A DNA stretch of 64,000 nt from Okapia johnstoni. Its lineage: Eukaryota > Chordata > Mammalia > Artiodactyla > Giraffidae. The stretch is taken from assembly GCA_024291935.2 (NCBI GenBank), contig CM044320.1, positions 47,062,001 to 47,126,000 on the forward strand. Direction: 5' to 3'. A model generated the notes under the pieces. It did no database searches, was not told the DNA's origin, and saw only the letters and a program-made list of their open reading frames with translations. Each line of letters begins with the position of its first letter. Positions within the stretch are counted from its first letter, which is position 1. Positions 43,561-55,284 of the stretch are shown here, piece after piece. The position numbers and the translations under genes were made by a program.

Positions 43561-45017
43561 TTATCAAAATAGTACACTTTTGAGAATCAAAGAGGGAACT
43601 ATTAATAATTATCCCCAGGATAGCAGATATAAGCTGAGACTTTTATAAACAATTTCAGGGCTGTATCTTTAGGAATGTACATGAGTAAGTAACCTGTACA
43701 TGGATGGCAGCCATCATTTAAATCCTGAAATATAAATTAAGCAAAATTAAGTGCAAAGAATTATTCTGGGTCAATAACCACTTTATTGAAAGAGTATTTA
43801 GGGTTTTTAATTCTCATGACAATATTTTAGTGTAAACACTACAATAGTTGGAGATTGAATGGCCTTTTAAAACAAGATGGAGCTCAGAGCTAGGCAAATC
43901 TGGATTTGAATCCAGTCTCTAAGTTACTTAAACTCTCTGAACCTCACTATTCTAATCTGTGAAATGAGGATAAAAATATCTTACCTGTAGTGAAGACTAT
44001 AATAGGAATGTAAAGAACCTAATAGGGAACTCAGTGAGGGAGGGGACTGGTTTCATCATGTGTACTATCGAATTCCCAGCATGTTAGCCAGCAGCTCCCC
44101 ACAGCGAAATCTCGCGAGTTAATGAGAGAACATTACTGGCAAAGGATGAATGCTCAATGTCTCATGACTATTTGTTTTTATTAATAATGCTTGCTGGTAT
44201 TAAGGGTCAGGGCCGAGGCTGGGGCAGGCAGGTCACCATGCCCACAGTCTGACAGCTGGGCTTTCTGGAGGGTCAGTATGACATATGGACTATAGCATGC
44301 ACCTTATCACCCCAAATTTAAATGTCCTCAGGAGGTGAAGGACAGCTTTATCAACACCCAATTTTGGCAGTAAAAATCTGCTCTGTTTGACTCTCCTTAT
44401 CAACAGGGGCAGTGATATGTTCACATATTGATCCATTGTTTCACAAATGTTCTTTTATAACCGAAATTCCAAGCCCAGAGCATCCCATGACTGAAGTCCT
44501 GCTCGTGTTGCTACCTACGTGGATAGCTAGACAAAAAAGCAATTGTTTCTGTAAAACCTGTCCTGATTTTCACAATTTCCACAAGTGAATTCAGGCCATA
44601 TTTACCAAGAGACTCAAATGCTATGGGTAGAACTGGGGAGGAGGCCCTTATTTGTTTCCAAATGCAAGTATGGGTCTTTGAACTAATTTTGGAAATAAAT
44701 ATATGTTTTCAGTGAGCACTAAACTGTGTGCCCACCACTACATCAAATTTTTTACGTTATCTGAACATCTTATTATCTCATTAAACTATCTATATAATTC
44801 TGGGAGGTGAGTAATATGATTCTACCTTTACAGATGGGTACCAAGACCAGAATCAGCTGTGAATAAATTACAAACTTCTTCACATGCTCTAAATAAAAAT
44901 AACACCTACACTGATTTTACTTTGGCACCCGTACAACTGTCTAAGAAGCTCTTTTGACTTTATGAGATAAAGGTAATAAACTTCCAGTGAACAGAGGCTT
45001 TGCTAAGCTGTACTTTG
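43561..45017. other. mostly unique with two MIR remnants
   Basis: A forward MIR at about 43860-44035 ('gctaggcaaatctggatttgaatccagtctctaagttac'). A reversed MIR at about 44705-44870 ('gggaggtgagtaatatgattctacctttacagatggg'). 44040-44700 is unassigned. Confidence 0.5.
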
Positions 45018-45398
45018 GGCTGAAGAATAGATGCTTTTGAACTGTGATGTTGGAAAAGACTCTTGAGAGTCCCTGGACTGCAAGGAGATCCAACCAGTCC
45101 ATCCTAAAGAAAATCAATCCTGAATATTCTTTGGAAGGACTGATGTTGAAGCTGAAACTCCAGTACTTTGGCCACCTGATGCAAAGAGCTGACTCATTAG
45201 AAGAGACCCTAATGCTGGGAAAGATTGAAGGCAGGGTAAGGAGGGGATGACAGAGGACGAGATGGTTGGATGGCATCACTGATCCAATGGAAATAAGTTT
45301 GAGGAAGCTCTGCAAGATGGTGAAGGACAGGGAAGCCTGGTGTGCTGCAGTCCATGGGGTAGCAAAGAGTCGGACACGAATGAGCGACTGAACAACAC
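45018..45398 (+). mobile_element. BovB: BovB LINE 3' end, 5'-truncated
   Basis: BovB from 'gggctgaagaatagatgcttttgaactg' to the terminus 'gagcgactgaacaacaccaccacc'. It contains the C-terminal coding stretch with an open frame of 68 codons (45044-45250) out of phase with the remainder. The terminal repeat has degenerated to 'acc' units. Confidence 0.94.
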
Positions 45399-46095
45399 CA
45401 CCACCATCTTTGGGTGGGGGAAGGCCAGATACTCATAATATCACATTGGAACCTTGATTAGGATACTGAAAGATCTCCAGATTATTTTATAGTCATAATC
45501 AAACAAAGATCCAATGACTATTGAGAAATCTAGCAGAGATTCTACAATTTGTGTTATTCCGAGAGCATTTGGCAGTAAGACATCTTCATAACGAAGAAGA
45601 AAATAAGAGTGTGAGAGATTAGTTTAGAAAGTATTAATTTAGATATTAATATAAAGATTTCATTCCTATTTTGTGAGGTGATATGTGACTGATCAGAACC
45701 AAATGCCATTTCCACAGCGTGTTTTTAGTTCTTAGAATTTATCGGTGAGACTGAAGTTCAGGGTACAATTTGTTATCAACAAGGACCAGGTCCATTGGGT
45801 TACGATTATGCCAGGATGCACTCATTAAATGTTTTGGGGTTCCGTTTTTGCACGGTTTGCAAGTTTTCTTGCTTACCCTGGTAAACACAGAGTCATTTCC
45901 GCAAACCCTGTATCTGATTGATAAATGGCCTGAGCAACTTGTCACAAGGGTGGACATCTCTGCTTTGGGATTCATATAAACCGTCAAGGATACATTTTTA
46001 AGTGAGGTCCAAGCTTTCTGTCCTCAACAGCATTGATTCTGAATTGTCCTGGATTCATAATATCAATGTCATGCTTTGTAGTTGATAACATATCT
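45399..46095. other. unique sequence, nothing recognised
   Basis: Opposed open frames of 69 and 82 codons overlap at 45739-45987; no family recognised and no splice context noted. Confidence 0.45.
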
Positions 46096-46217
46096 TTATA
46101 TCCGAGTCTCTTTTCTTTTTTCATTCAGGGAGGCAAATACACAAAGAAACTGGGGGTCAAAGAAGGTAGCTGACTTGCCCAAGGGATATAAGTAGAAAGT
46201 GAGAGTTCAGATCCATG
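46096..46217 (-). mobile_element. MIR: MIR remnant
   Basis: Contains 'aagaaactgggggtcaaagaaggtagctgacttgcccaagggatataagtagaaagtgagagttcag', a reversed MIR core. Confidence 0.65.
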
Positions 46218-46655
46218 GTTTTCACGCCTGAATATACTTGAGAGTTACATGGAGAATTTGATCAGTTCAGTTCAATTCAGTACAGTCGCTCAGTAGTGTC
46301 CGACTCTTTGCAACCCCATGAATTGCAGCACGCCAGGCCTCTCTGTCCATCACCAACTCCCGGAGTTTACCCAAACCCATGTCCATCGAGTCGGTGATGC
46401 CATCCAACCATCTCATCCTCTGTCGTCCCCTTCTCCTCCTGTTCCCAATCCTACCCAGCATTAGGGTCTTTTCCAATGAGTCAACCCTTCGCATGAGGTG
46501 GCCAAAGTATTGGAGTTTCAGCTTCACTGGGCCCCCAACTCCAGAATGTGTGACTCTGCAGGTCTGAGTGGGGCCTGAGAACTGGCAGTTCTCACAAATT
46601 CCCAGGTGTTGCTGATGCCGCTACTCCTCCAAAGACCCCCACTTTGAGAACGACC
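46218..46655. mobile_element. MER5A: MER5A-type hAT DNA transposon, split by BovB
   Basis: The left part 'ggttttcacgcctgaatatacttgagagttacatggagaa' and the right part 'ctgggcccccaactccagaatg', 'gtggggcctgagaactggcagttctcacaaattcccaggtgttgctgatgc', 'ctttgagaacgaccag' are the two ends and core of MER5A, a non-autonomous hAT-Charlie element. The interruption is BovB at 46262-46525. Confidence 0.8.
46262..46525 (-). mobile_element. BovB: BovB LINE 3' end, antisense, 5'-truncated
   Basis: Reversed BovB from the 3' terminus 'cagttcagttcaattcagtacagtcgctcag' to 'gtattggagtttcagcttc'. The minus strand keeps an uninterrupted BovB C-terminal frame of 86 codons (46267-46527), so this short copy has no frameshift in its coding part. 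Confidence 0.95.
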
Positions 46656-47170
46656 AGATTAAAAGCCAGGTCTTCTGATTCCTAAGCCTGATCTCTTCTC
46701 TCTACACACTTTCCTACAAATGGCTTTCTTTCTCCTCTAGCCATTTAAAATTCATCTTTCTTGAAAGTATAAAATGCAAACTTTTATTTTAACAATTCAG
46801 ACCTTTACAATTGAATCTCTTCCACCTTATTTGAATGTTTTAACAAAAATGGAAAACATTTTTATTCTACAGGTAGAACAATCACCAATCATGGTTTTAA
46901 AGACTATTTAAAGAAAAACTATGATTTGACAAGAAAATGTGAACTGTTGAACATATATTTAAATGGCCCTATTTACTGAAATGAGACATTTAATAGATAA
47001 AGCGAAGGCATAGTTTGGTTGAAATTGGTATTTTCTGGCCCCAAACTGTGTGTAAACATTCACAAAATGAGACATATTTGAAAGATTCTTTAGCACCTAG
47101 GAAAAACCTATTCATTTAATTTGAAAAGCAATAGTCTATTCCAAATTTTCAATATGAAACTTCAACTCAA
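46656..47170. other. unique sequence, nothing recognised
   Basis: AT-rich; no repeat family or gene signal recognised. Confidence 0.45.
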
Positions 47171-47174
47171 CTTT

Positions 47175-47385
47175 AAAGCAAGGCCTTTCAAGCTAAACAC
47201 TATTGACATTTGGGCCAGATGTTACTTTGTTGGGGTGGAGAAGGGAGGGAGGCTGGTGTGTGCATTGTGGGATGTTTAGCAACATCACGGACCTCTACCC
47301 ACTAGATTCCAGGAGCACCTCCTTATGTTGTGACAACCAAAAATGGCTCCAGACATGACCAAATATTCTGAACCAAGACTTTAAG
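47175..47385 (-). mobile_element. MER20: MER20-type hAT DNA transposon
   Basis: Words 'cactattgacatttgggccagatg', 'gcattgtgggatgtttagcaacatc', 'cctctacccactagattccagg' and 'gttgtgacaaccaaaaatggctccagacatgacc' match MER20 read in reverse. Known copies of this family in placental mammals can serve as regulatory sequence; nothing here shows that for this copy. Confidence 0.8.
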
Positions 47386-47734
47386 AGGAGGGAACACAAA
47401 CTGAGTTCCTGTTCCATGCTTCAGGCTGGGCAAAGTATTTCCATGTAAGATAATTGAGTTGTTTCATTTAATGTGATTTGAAAAATGCTGGGAGTGATAT
47501 CAACCCTAAAACATATTTTCTTGAGTGCTGTTCCTGAAGTCCCACTAAATGTGTTTTTTGTGGGGAGCTTCTAAACACTGCTTGTCTGTTTCAATGAAAT
47601 TCTTCAAAGGTGCAGGAACACCAGAAGTTATATCATTGTATCACTCATACTTCAAGATGACTTCAGTTTAGGGACACTGGATAACCACAGAGAGGCCAGG
47701 ACAAGTGATTCCAAAATTTTTTTTAGCTTTGACC
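47386..47734. other. unique sequence, nothing recognised
   Basis: Nothing assignable seen. Confidence 0.45.
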
Positions 47735-49108
47735 ATGTTGATACTTATAAATCTGATTTTTCATTGGTTTCTCTGCTCTATAGTATTTCATGGTGTAGTA
47801 TATTCACGTATCCTCCGCCAGTGGACATGTGTATTATTACTCTCCAAAGAGGTGGTAGCAGACTATGCGAGATACTGATTCTAGCATCAAAACCCTGTAC
47901 TAGACATTATCAAATATCTGACATCATTGGGCTTTGTGTTTTTACAAACTGGAAGTGTTTATACTCTCTCACTGTTGCTTTATTGAATTTTTCTGATTAC
48001 TATTGGTGGTATTATTGGGGTTTTTACTTCCTCTCTGTGAATTACTTATTCATAACCCCTTCGCATTGCAGGGACATGGAGATGTGGAAGACATTGTTTT
48101 ACCAGTTACCTAATAATTAATGAAATTGTTCATATGTTTTAAAATTGCCTTTAGCCCTTTAATTTGCATTTTAAAAGATCTGTGGCTTATCAATTTGTTC
48201 ATTGCACTTATTTTTACAGAGATGTTTAAATTTTAATGTAGTATCATTTATAATCAGTTTTCATTTCTGGTTTATGCTTTTGTATCTTATTTCTGATATC
48301 ATTGTTTATCCAAATATTTAAAAGGTTTTTTTCTTCTAAATGTTAAAGTTCTGCATCTCACATCAAGAACTTTGACCTATCTAGAATTGCTTTCTTGTGA
48401 AAGGTGGAGATTTAATTTGGCCTTTTTCCTGTTATACAAGCCAAGTGTCCTGGAGCCAAATAGTAAATGGTTCTTCCCCTACCCACCTCACTGATGTGTA
48501 ATGGCACCTCTCTCATACACTAGGTTTATAACACACACACACACGCATGCACATGCACACACACACACGGGCTTGTTTCTGAGTTGTCTATTATGTTTTA
48601 TTAGTCTGTTTCTCTATATCTGCAACAATATCACCCTGCTTTTATTAATGCTAATCTGACTCTATAATAACTCTTAATATCTGACCAGGCAAATATCTCC
48701 TTCTAATTCTTCTTCAAAATTGTCTTGTTAATTCTTGACCCCTTATTCATCTACATAAATTTTAATATTAGCTTTCTGTCAAGCCCATGAAACTGTCAGT
48801 ATTGTGACTAGTTGCATTGAATTTAGAGATTTATTAGATTAAAATTGACATTTCTGTGATATTAAGTCTTCCCCTAATGACATATAGCTGTCCAAAGATT
48901 ATCTTCCCTTATGTATTTCAACAAATTTTTATAGTTTTCTCCATAGGGTCGTTCACAAATTGGATAACTTATAGCTACTTAAATAGTTATTTAGATTCAC
49001 AGATAATTTATGGTAACTATTGTATTTTGGAAAATTTTCCTTTTATATTCTGGGTATAAATACTTTATCAAATATATGCTTTGTGAATATTTTACCTAAA
49101 TCTATAGC
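47735..49108 (-). mobile_element. L1M: old L1 ORF2/3' region, antisense, decayed
   Basis: Reversed L1 landmarks occur in order: 'aaagttctgcatctcacatcaagaactttgacc', 'ttttcctgttatacaagccaagtgtcctggagccaa', 'agtctgtttctctatatctgc', 'gttgcattgaatttagagatttattag'. A (CA)n run lies at 48531-48568. The left few hundred bases (47735-48020) are a weaker match. The BovB at 49109 truncates it. Confidence 0.7.
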
Positions 49109-49122
49109 AGTGAAACTAAGCC

Positions 49123-50052
49123 ATGCCATGTGGGGCCACCCAAGACAGACAGGTCATGATGGAGAGGTCTGACAGAACGTGGTCTACTGGAGAAGGGCAT
49201 GGCAAACCACTTCAGTATTCTTGCCTTGAGAACCCCATGAACAGTATGAAAAGCCAAAAAGATAGGACACTGAAAGATGAGCTCCCCAGGTCAGTAGGTG
49301 CCCACTATGCTACTGGAGATCAGTGGAGAAATAACCACAGAAAGAATGAAGGGATGGAGCCAAAGCAAAAACAACACCCACTTGTGAATGGGACTGGTGA
49401 TAGAAGCAAGATTCGATGCTGTAAAGAACATTATTGCATAGGAACCTGGAATGTTAGGTCCATGAATCAAGGCAAATTGAAAGTGGTCAAACAGGAGATG
49501 ACAAGAGGGAACATTGACATTCTAGGAATCAGTGAACTAAGATGGACTGGAATGGGTGAATTTAACTCAGATGGCCATTATATCTACTACTGTGGGCAGG
49601 AATCCCTTATAAGAAATGGAGTAGCCATCATAGTCAACAAAAGAGTCCAAAATGCAGTACTTGGATGCAATCTCAAAAACAACAGAATGATCTCTGTTCA
49701 TTTTCAAGGCAAACCATTCAATATCACGGTAATTAAAGTCTATGCCCTGATCAGTAACGCTGAAGAAGCTGAATTTGAACAGTTCTATGAAGACCTACAA
49801 GACCTTCGAGAACTAACACCCAAAAAAGATGTCCTTTTCATTATAGGGGACTGGAATGCAAAAGTAGGAAGTCAAAAAACACCTAGAATAACAGGCAAAT
49901 TTGACCTTGGAGTACAGAAAGAAGCAGGGCAAAGGCTAATAAGAGTTTTGCTAAGAGAATGCACTGGTCATAGCAAACACCCTCTTCCAACAACAGAAGA
50001 GAAGATTTTACACATGGACATCACCAGATGGTTGACACCGAAATCAGATTGA
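49123..50052 (+). pseudogene. BovB apurinic-type endonuclease domain, frameshifted near its end
   Basis: A 309-codon open frame. Residues 1-100 are the poorly conserved leader region. The endonuclease (exonuclease-endonuclease-phosphatase fold) starts around residue 107 with the 'GTWNVRSMNQGKL' strand that carries the first catalytic Asn. 'LGISELRWTG' follows with the catalytic Glu near residue 140, 'GVAIIVNKR' next, and 'IIGDWNAKVG' (49846-49860) holds the Asp-x-Asn pair. The usual final motifs are lost because an extra A near 49940 shifts the frame, and the last 35 residues are out-of-frame sequence ending at 50052. RTE endonucleases nick target DNA to prime reverse transcription. This copy cannot make the full enzyme. 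Confidence 0.93.
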
Positions 50053-50173
50053 TTTTATTCTTTGCAGCCAAAGATGGAGAAGCTCTATACAGTCAGCAAA
50101 AACAAGACCGGGAGCTGACTGTGGCTCAGATCATGAACTCCTTATTGCCAAATTCAAACTGAAACTGAAGAAA

Positions 50174-51313
50174 GTGGAGAAAACCACTAGACCATTCAGG
50201 TATAACCTAAATCAAATCCCTTATGACTATACAGTAGAAGTGAGAAATAGATTTAAAGGACTAGATCGGATAGACAGAATGCCAGATGAACTGTGGGTGG
50301 AGGTTCGTGACATTGTACAGGAGACAGGAATCAAGACCATCCCCAGGATAAAGAAATGCAAAAAAGCAAAATGTCTGTCTGAGGAGGCCTTACAAATAGC
50401 TGTGAAAAGACGGGAATCTAAAAGCAAAGGAGAAAAGGAAAGATATCTCCATTTGAATGCAGAGTTCCAAAGAATAGCAAGGAGAGATAAGAAAGCCTTC
50501 CTCAGCAATCAGTGCAAAGGAATAGAGGAAAACAAAAGAATCTGGAAGACTAGAGATCTTTTCAAGAAAATTAGAGATACCAAGGGAACATTTCATGCAG
50601 AGATGGGCTCGATAAAGGACAGAAATGGTATGGACCTAACAGAAGCAGAAGATATTAAGAAGAGGTGGCAAGAATACACAGAAGAATTGTTCAAAAAAGT
50701 TCTTCACGACCCAGACAATCACGATGGTGTGATCACTCACCTAGAACCAGATATCCTGGAATATGAAGTCAAGTGGGCCTTAGGAAGCATCACTGCGAAC
50801 AAAGCTAGTGGAGGTGATGGAACTCCAGTTGAGCTATTTCAAATCCTGAAAGATGACGCTGTGAAAATGCTGCACTCAATATACCAGCAAATATGGAAAA
50901 CTCAGCAGTGGCCACAGGACTGGAAAAGGTCAGTTTTCATTCCAATCCCAAAGAAAGGCAATGCCAAAGAATCCTCAAACTACTTCACAATTGCACTCAT
51001 CTCACACGCTAGTAAAACAATGCTTAAAATTCTCCAAGCCAGGCTTCAGCAATACATGAACCATGAACTTTCAGATGTTCAAGCTGGTTTTAGAAAAGGC
51101 AGAGGAACCAGAGATCAAATTGCCAACGTGCGATGGATCATCGGAAAAGCAAGAGAGTACCAGAAAAACATCTATTTCTGCTTTATTGACTATGCCAAAG
51201 CCTTTGACTGTGTGGATCACAAGAAACTGTGGAAAATTCTGAAAGAGATGGGAATACCAGACCACCTGACTTGCCTCGAGAAACCTGTATGCAGGTCAGG
51301 AAGCAAGAGTTAG
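50174..51313 (+). pseudogene. BovB reverse transcriptase, N-terminal and palm part
   Basis: A 379-codon open frame, the longest in the window. Residues 30-130 are the Lys/Arg-rich linker between nuclease and polymerase. RT fingers begin near residue 195 ('NKASGGDGTPVELFQ'). 'FIPIPKKGNAKESSNY' lies near residue 255, 'QAGFRKGRGTRDQIAN' near 305, and motif A ('FIDYAKAFDCVDH', 51182-51220) holds the first catalytic Asp. Frame is lost about 65 bp later by a 2-nt deletion near 51277. The upstream endonuclease frame is separated from it by the shift at 49940; BovB normally encodes both in one polyprotein. Confidence 0.94.
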
Positions 51314-51317
51314 AACT

Positions 51318-51995
51318 GGACATGGAACAAAAGACTGGTTCCAAATAGGAAAAGGAGTACGTCAAGGCTGTATATTGTCACCCTGCTTATTTAACTTATA
51401 TGCAGAGTACATCATGAGAAACGCTGGGCTGGAGGAAGCACAAGCTGGAATCGAGATTGCCGGGAGAAATATCAATAACCTCAGATATGCAGATGACACC
51501 ACCCTTATGGCAGAAAGTGAAGAAGAACTAAAGAGCCTCTTGATGAAAGTGAAAGAGGAGAGTGAAAAAGTTGGCTTAAAGCTCAACGTTCAGAAAACTA
51601 AGATCATGGCATCCAGTCCCATCACTTCATGGCAGATAGATGGGGAAACAGTGGCTGACTTTATTTTTCTGGGCTCCAATGAAATTATAAGACTTTTACT
51701 CCTTGGAAGGAAAGTTATGAGCAACTTAGACAGCATATTAAAAAGCAGAGACATTACTTTGCCAACAAAGGTCCGTCTAGTCAAGGCTATGGTTTTTCCA
51801 GTGGTCGTATATGGATGTGAGAGTTGGATTATAAAGAAAGCTGAGCACCACAGAATTGATGCTTTTGAACTATGGTGTTGGAGAAGACTCTTGAGAGTTG
51901 CTTGGACTGCAAGGAGATCCAACCAGTCCATCCTAAAGGAGATCAGTCCTGGGTGTTCATTGGAAGGACTGATGTTGAAGCTGAAACTCCAATAG
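51318..51995 (+). pseudogene. BovB reverse transcriptase, catalytic box and C-terminal part
   Basis: After the shift the frame continues through 'GKGVRQGCILSPCLFNLYAE' and the catalytic Tyr-Ala-Asp-Asp box at 51486-51497, with both Asp residues intact. The thumb region follows; an in-frame loss of about nine codons removes the segment expected after 'FIFLGS' near 51678. The C-terminal region continues through 'YGCESWIIKKAE' to a stop at 51993-51995 where BovB normally has a Tyr-Phe pair. The remaining C-terminus (to about 52215) lies in another frame. The first ATG-started part begins at 51375. Confidence 0.92.
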
Positions 51996-52236
51996 TTGGC
52001 CTCCTGATGTGAAGAGCTGACTCATTGGAAAAGACCCTGATGCTGGCAAAGATTGAAGGCAGGAGGAGAAGGGGATGACAGAGGATGAGATGGCTGGATG
52101 GCATCACCAACTCAATGGACATGGGTTTGGGTGGACTTAGGGTGTTAGTGATGGACAGGGAGGCCTGGCGTGCTGCGGTTCAGGTGGTCGCAAAGATTTG
52201 GACATGACTGAGCGACTGAACTGAACTGAACTGTAT

Positions 52237-52989
52237 TACAGTCATAATACAGTTTTGAATATGTTGCTACTTATTTTAAAAAAAGCACTTAATTGTGACA
52301 ATAAGCTGATACAAAATTTCTCCAGTTGTGAGAGAGAGAGAGAGGAGACATATGGTATAGTAATGTAATTCTTTGAAAGCAAAGTTATAAAACAGGAAGA
52401 AAATTAGCACATTGCTAATGTTATATTAAATATTGCTCACCTTATGCCTATGTAAGGATAAACTGATATCTACATACATTTTATGCATTCATGATATACC
52501 TTTTTCTTAATTTTTTCAGTAGTTCCTGGCTATATGGTTTATCTGCGGGTTTTTTCAAGTTGTGAATCTCCAAAAAATTTTCCAATATATTCATTAGAAA
52601 AAAATCCACATATAAATGGACCAACACAGTTCAAACCCATGTTGTCAAGGGTAAATTGTATTTTACTTGCATACTTTTAGTGGGTACTGATAATTTTTAA
52701 CTCTGTATTCTTGAAGTATAACATATAACAATATTTCTACATTCCTCCTGAACAAAATGAAGCACTTAGATCACCCACTCCTTAGTTTATGTTATTTTTG
52801 TCTAAATTGTAACTCCAAGATGTTTTTTTTAAACCTTCCCAATTGCTCTTCTTCTGAAAAACAGTTCATGTTTGTTTATATTTTCTCACGTGTTTGGCAT
52901 TTTATTTTTCCACCATTGTTTCTTGCATCCTACTTCCTTCAGTTTCAACTTCACTATTCAAGTCCATCCTTTAGTAACCTTCTCTCACT
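52237..52989. other. unassigned AT-rich sequence
   Basis: A (GA)n run lies at 52329-52347. The right part (52650-52989) is probably the start of a decayed LINE continuing past the Bov-A insert, but the family is uncertain. Confidence 0.4.
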
Positions 52990-53110
52990 GCTGCTGCTGC
53001 TAAGTCGCTTCAGTCGTGTCCAACTCTTTGCGACCCCGTAGACGGCAGCCCACCAGGCTCCACCGTCCCTGGGACTCTCCAGGCAAGAACACTGGAGTGG
53101 GTTGCCATTG
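52990..53110 (-). mobile_element. Bov-A: Bov-A SINE monomer with target duplication
   Basis: Reversed single Bov-A unit with a (ctg)n start 'tgctgctgctaagtcgcttcagtcgtgtcc' to 'actggagtgggttgccattg'. Direct repeats CCTTCTCTCACT lie at 52978-52989 and 53111-53122; the first bases of the repeat also fit the SINE, so the junction is ambiguous by a few bases. Confidence 0.93.
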
Positions 53111-53122
53111 CCTTCTCTCACT

Positions 53123-53980
53123 AAGTGTCTCTAATGACAAACTGCCTCAGTGATTACATGTCTGCAATATCTTTATTTCACTTTCACCCTTGAATTTTAG
53201 TTAAGCTGAACATTGTTCCACACCCTTTACTGACTTCGATTTTTGTTGCTGGGAAGTCTTTTCTCGATCTACTTATCATTCCTCAGGAGAGAATATATCT
53301 TTGCCTTATTAGTACATTAAAATAAGTTTTCTCTGCAGTTCCATTATGATTTATCAGATGTGGATTTTACCGTACTTGATACTAATGTGCTTCCTTAATC
53401 TATGGATTCATGTTTCTAATAAATTTTCAAAAATATCTTCGAATATCTTCTCATTCCCTTCTTAATTCTCTTCTTCCCAAATACCTATTGAAATGGTGAT
53501 CTATCACTATATTCTATACTTCCTGTCACTAACATGCATTTAAAATTTCATATGTTCCAATTTTCCATCCTTTTATGCAGAATTCTGTGTGATTTCCTCA
53601 TATTTAGTTCCAGATCAGTACTTTTTGTTTCTTGTATATAATCTGTTGTTAATTTGTGTATCAGATTTTTAATGTAACTAAGGTTTCATTAGGCAGTTCC
53701 ATTTAGTATTCTTTCTGAGCTAGTTGTGTTTTAGTTTTCAGTCTATGTTGAAAATAAATATTTTTGTTTCCTATTTTATAATCTCCTTCAGACATCATAA
53801 TATCTGAAATTATGGAGGTGCTAATCCTTTCTTGATTCTCCCTTATAGGAGATCATTCCCTTATGTAATTTGTAATTTTTGACTGTGAGTTCATCTTTAT
53901 CTATATTTTCTTTCTTATACAGATAAAGAAAGAAATACCTCACATGCTAAAGTAGAAGTGATTCCACATTCCATGCAATA
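53123..53980. mobile_element. decayed LINE-like sequence, probably old L1
   Basis: AT-rich with words such as 'ttgttgctgggaagtcttttctc', 'tcagatgtggattttacc' and 'atgtgcttccttaatc' that resemble the antisense 3' UTR of old L1 elements. I cannot fix the family or the ends. Confidence 0.4.
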
Positions 53981-54559
53981 GGTTCATGTGTTTCTGGTTT
54001 CTATCTAAAACAAATTCTTACATGCATTTCTTTGCTTAGATTACCAGTGCTATGTACATTTCAAGACCATGCCTACAGCTCTTTCCAGCTTCTGCAATAT
54101 CTGATATTTCTGGGAAAAGTGGTGACTTTTTGTCTTGCCTAGAGCTCCAACGCAAGACCAACATTCTTGCTGCTCTCTTGACGTTGTGGGTGGGATTCTT
54201 GCATGGTGAAGCAGCCCCACCAGGGTAAGAATCTTATGCATGTGCTTCAGCTCCAGTGGCATATTAAGGCAGGCTCAAGGCCACATCCTCTCTGTGTTCT
54301 CTCCCTACAGGAACATGGAACCTTAATTCCTAGCTATTGGGATATGCATCTGAACTACTGTCTTATTCATCAGTTCAGTCTTCATTCTGACTGTTCATTC
54401 TGGTATCTAGGAGTTTCTCTTTATTTTGAACTCATGTATGTTTAACTAAATGATGTTATATTTTATGTAAAATGTGTGTGTTTAGTCCAGGAAAGGGCTT
54501 TGTACTGGATCTGTCTACCAGGTTGCCAGAACTGAAAGTTCTCATTTATACAGATATAT
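53981..54559. other. unique sequence, nothing recognised
   Basis: Overlapping open frames of 70 codons (minus, 54050-54262) and 80 codons (plus, 54203-54445) resemble nothing known to me. Confidence 0.4.
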
Positions 54560-54755
54560 TTGCGTATAGTCTTTTGCCACATTTTAGCTATGATCTACCT
54601 AACTTCCTTCTACCTCAGTTTCATCATCCAAAAAAATGGGATTAATCATACCTACTGCATTAGACCATCAAAAAGATTAAATGAAATGATGCATATAAGT
54701 TAGATACAGTGCCTGGTATAGAGTGGTTACAAAATAAATGTGAGCTGTTGATTAA
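54560..54755 (+). mobile_element. MIR: MIR remnant
   Basis: Forward MIR order: 'ctacctcagtttcatcatccaaaaaaatgggattaatcatacctac', 'agattaaatgaaatgatgcatataag', 'cagtgcctggtatagagtggttacaaaataaatgtgagc'. Confidence 0.8.
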
Positions 54756-55284
54756 GTGGGATTGAGTATTGTCAGCAAACTTTAATTATGTTAAATATCT
54801 ATAACTCCACTCATTTTATAAATTATTACAATCATTGTTTATTTATTTTTAATAAACACAAACTTATGTTTTTATGTAATGTGCTTCTTTTATTCTCCAG
54901 AATCTTAAAGGGAATAAAAACCCATTTGTCTTACAATATTTTCTTTCTGATGTTTTTTCAGTATCTGTAGAGCCCATGATTAACTAAAGCCTCCAAATTG
55001 AACAGATAGTGTGTTTTGAGCCCAAATCATTTATATATCTGCCACTTGTCTGCCAGCCTAGCCACCTCTCTGAATTGATATGATATACCTCAATCTGAAA
55101 GCCTTTTCCCTGTGTTGTGGCTTATGCGAGAAAGACTTTTAAGGATAAGGTTCAGTCTGTCCAGAAGGTGTTTATCTTATAGGCAATAGGAATCTATGAA
55201 AATATTAAAAGCCAAGAAATCCAATTTGTATTCTTAAGAGATAGCTGTTTTTGGACAATGGGTTGGAGAAAGATGTACTAGACA
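54756..55284. other. unique sequence, nothing recognised
   Basis: No repeat family or gene signal recognised. Confidence 0.45.

Larger units (their letters stand above)
49109..52236 (+). mobile_element. BovB: BovB LINE, longest and best preserved copy, 5'-truncated
   Basis: About 3.13 kb from 'cagtgaaactaagccatgcc' to the (tgaac)n terminus 'actgaactgaactgaactg'. Compared with the copy entering at 62872, it lacks roughly the first 820 bp of leader. It keeps nearly all of the endonuclease, the linker and the reverse transcriptase, interrupted by few lesions: an extra A near 49940, a 2-nt loss near 51277, an in-frame loss of about 27 nt near 51678 and a stop at 51993. Low divergence between its parts and the other copies suggests a relatively late insertion. 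Confidence 0.97.

Noticed and set aside
50174..51313. Longest open frame (379 codons) as a host gene
   Set aside because: It carries RT motif A and the RTE linker and is bounded by BovB sequence on both sides; it is LINE coding sequence.
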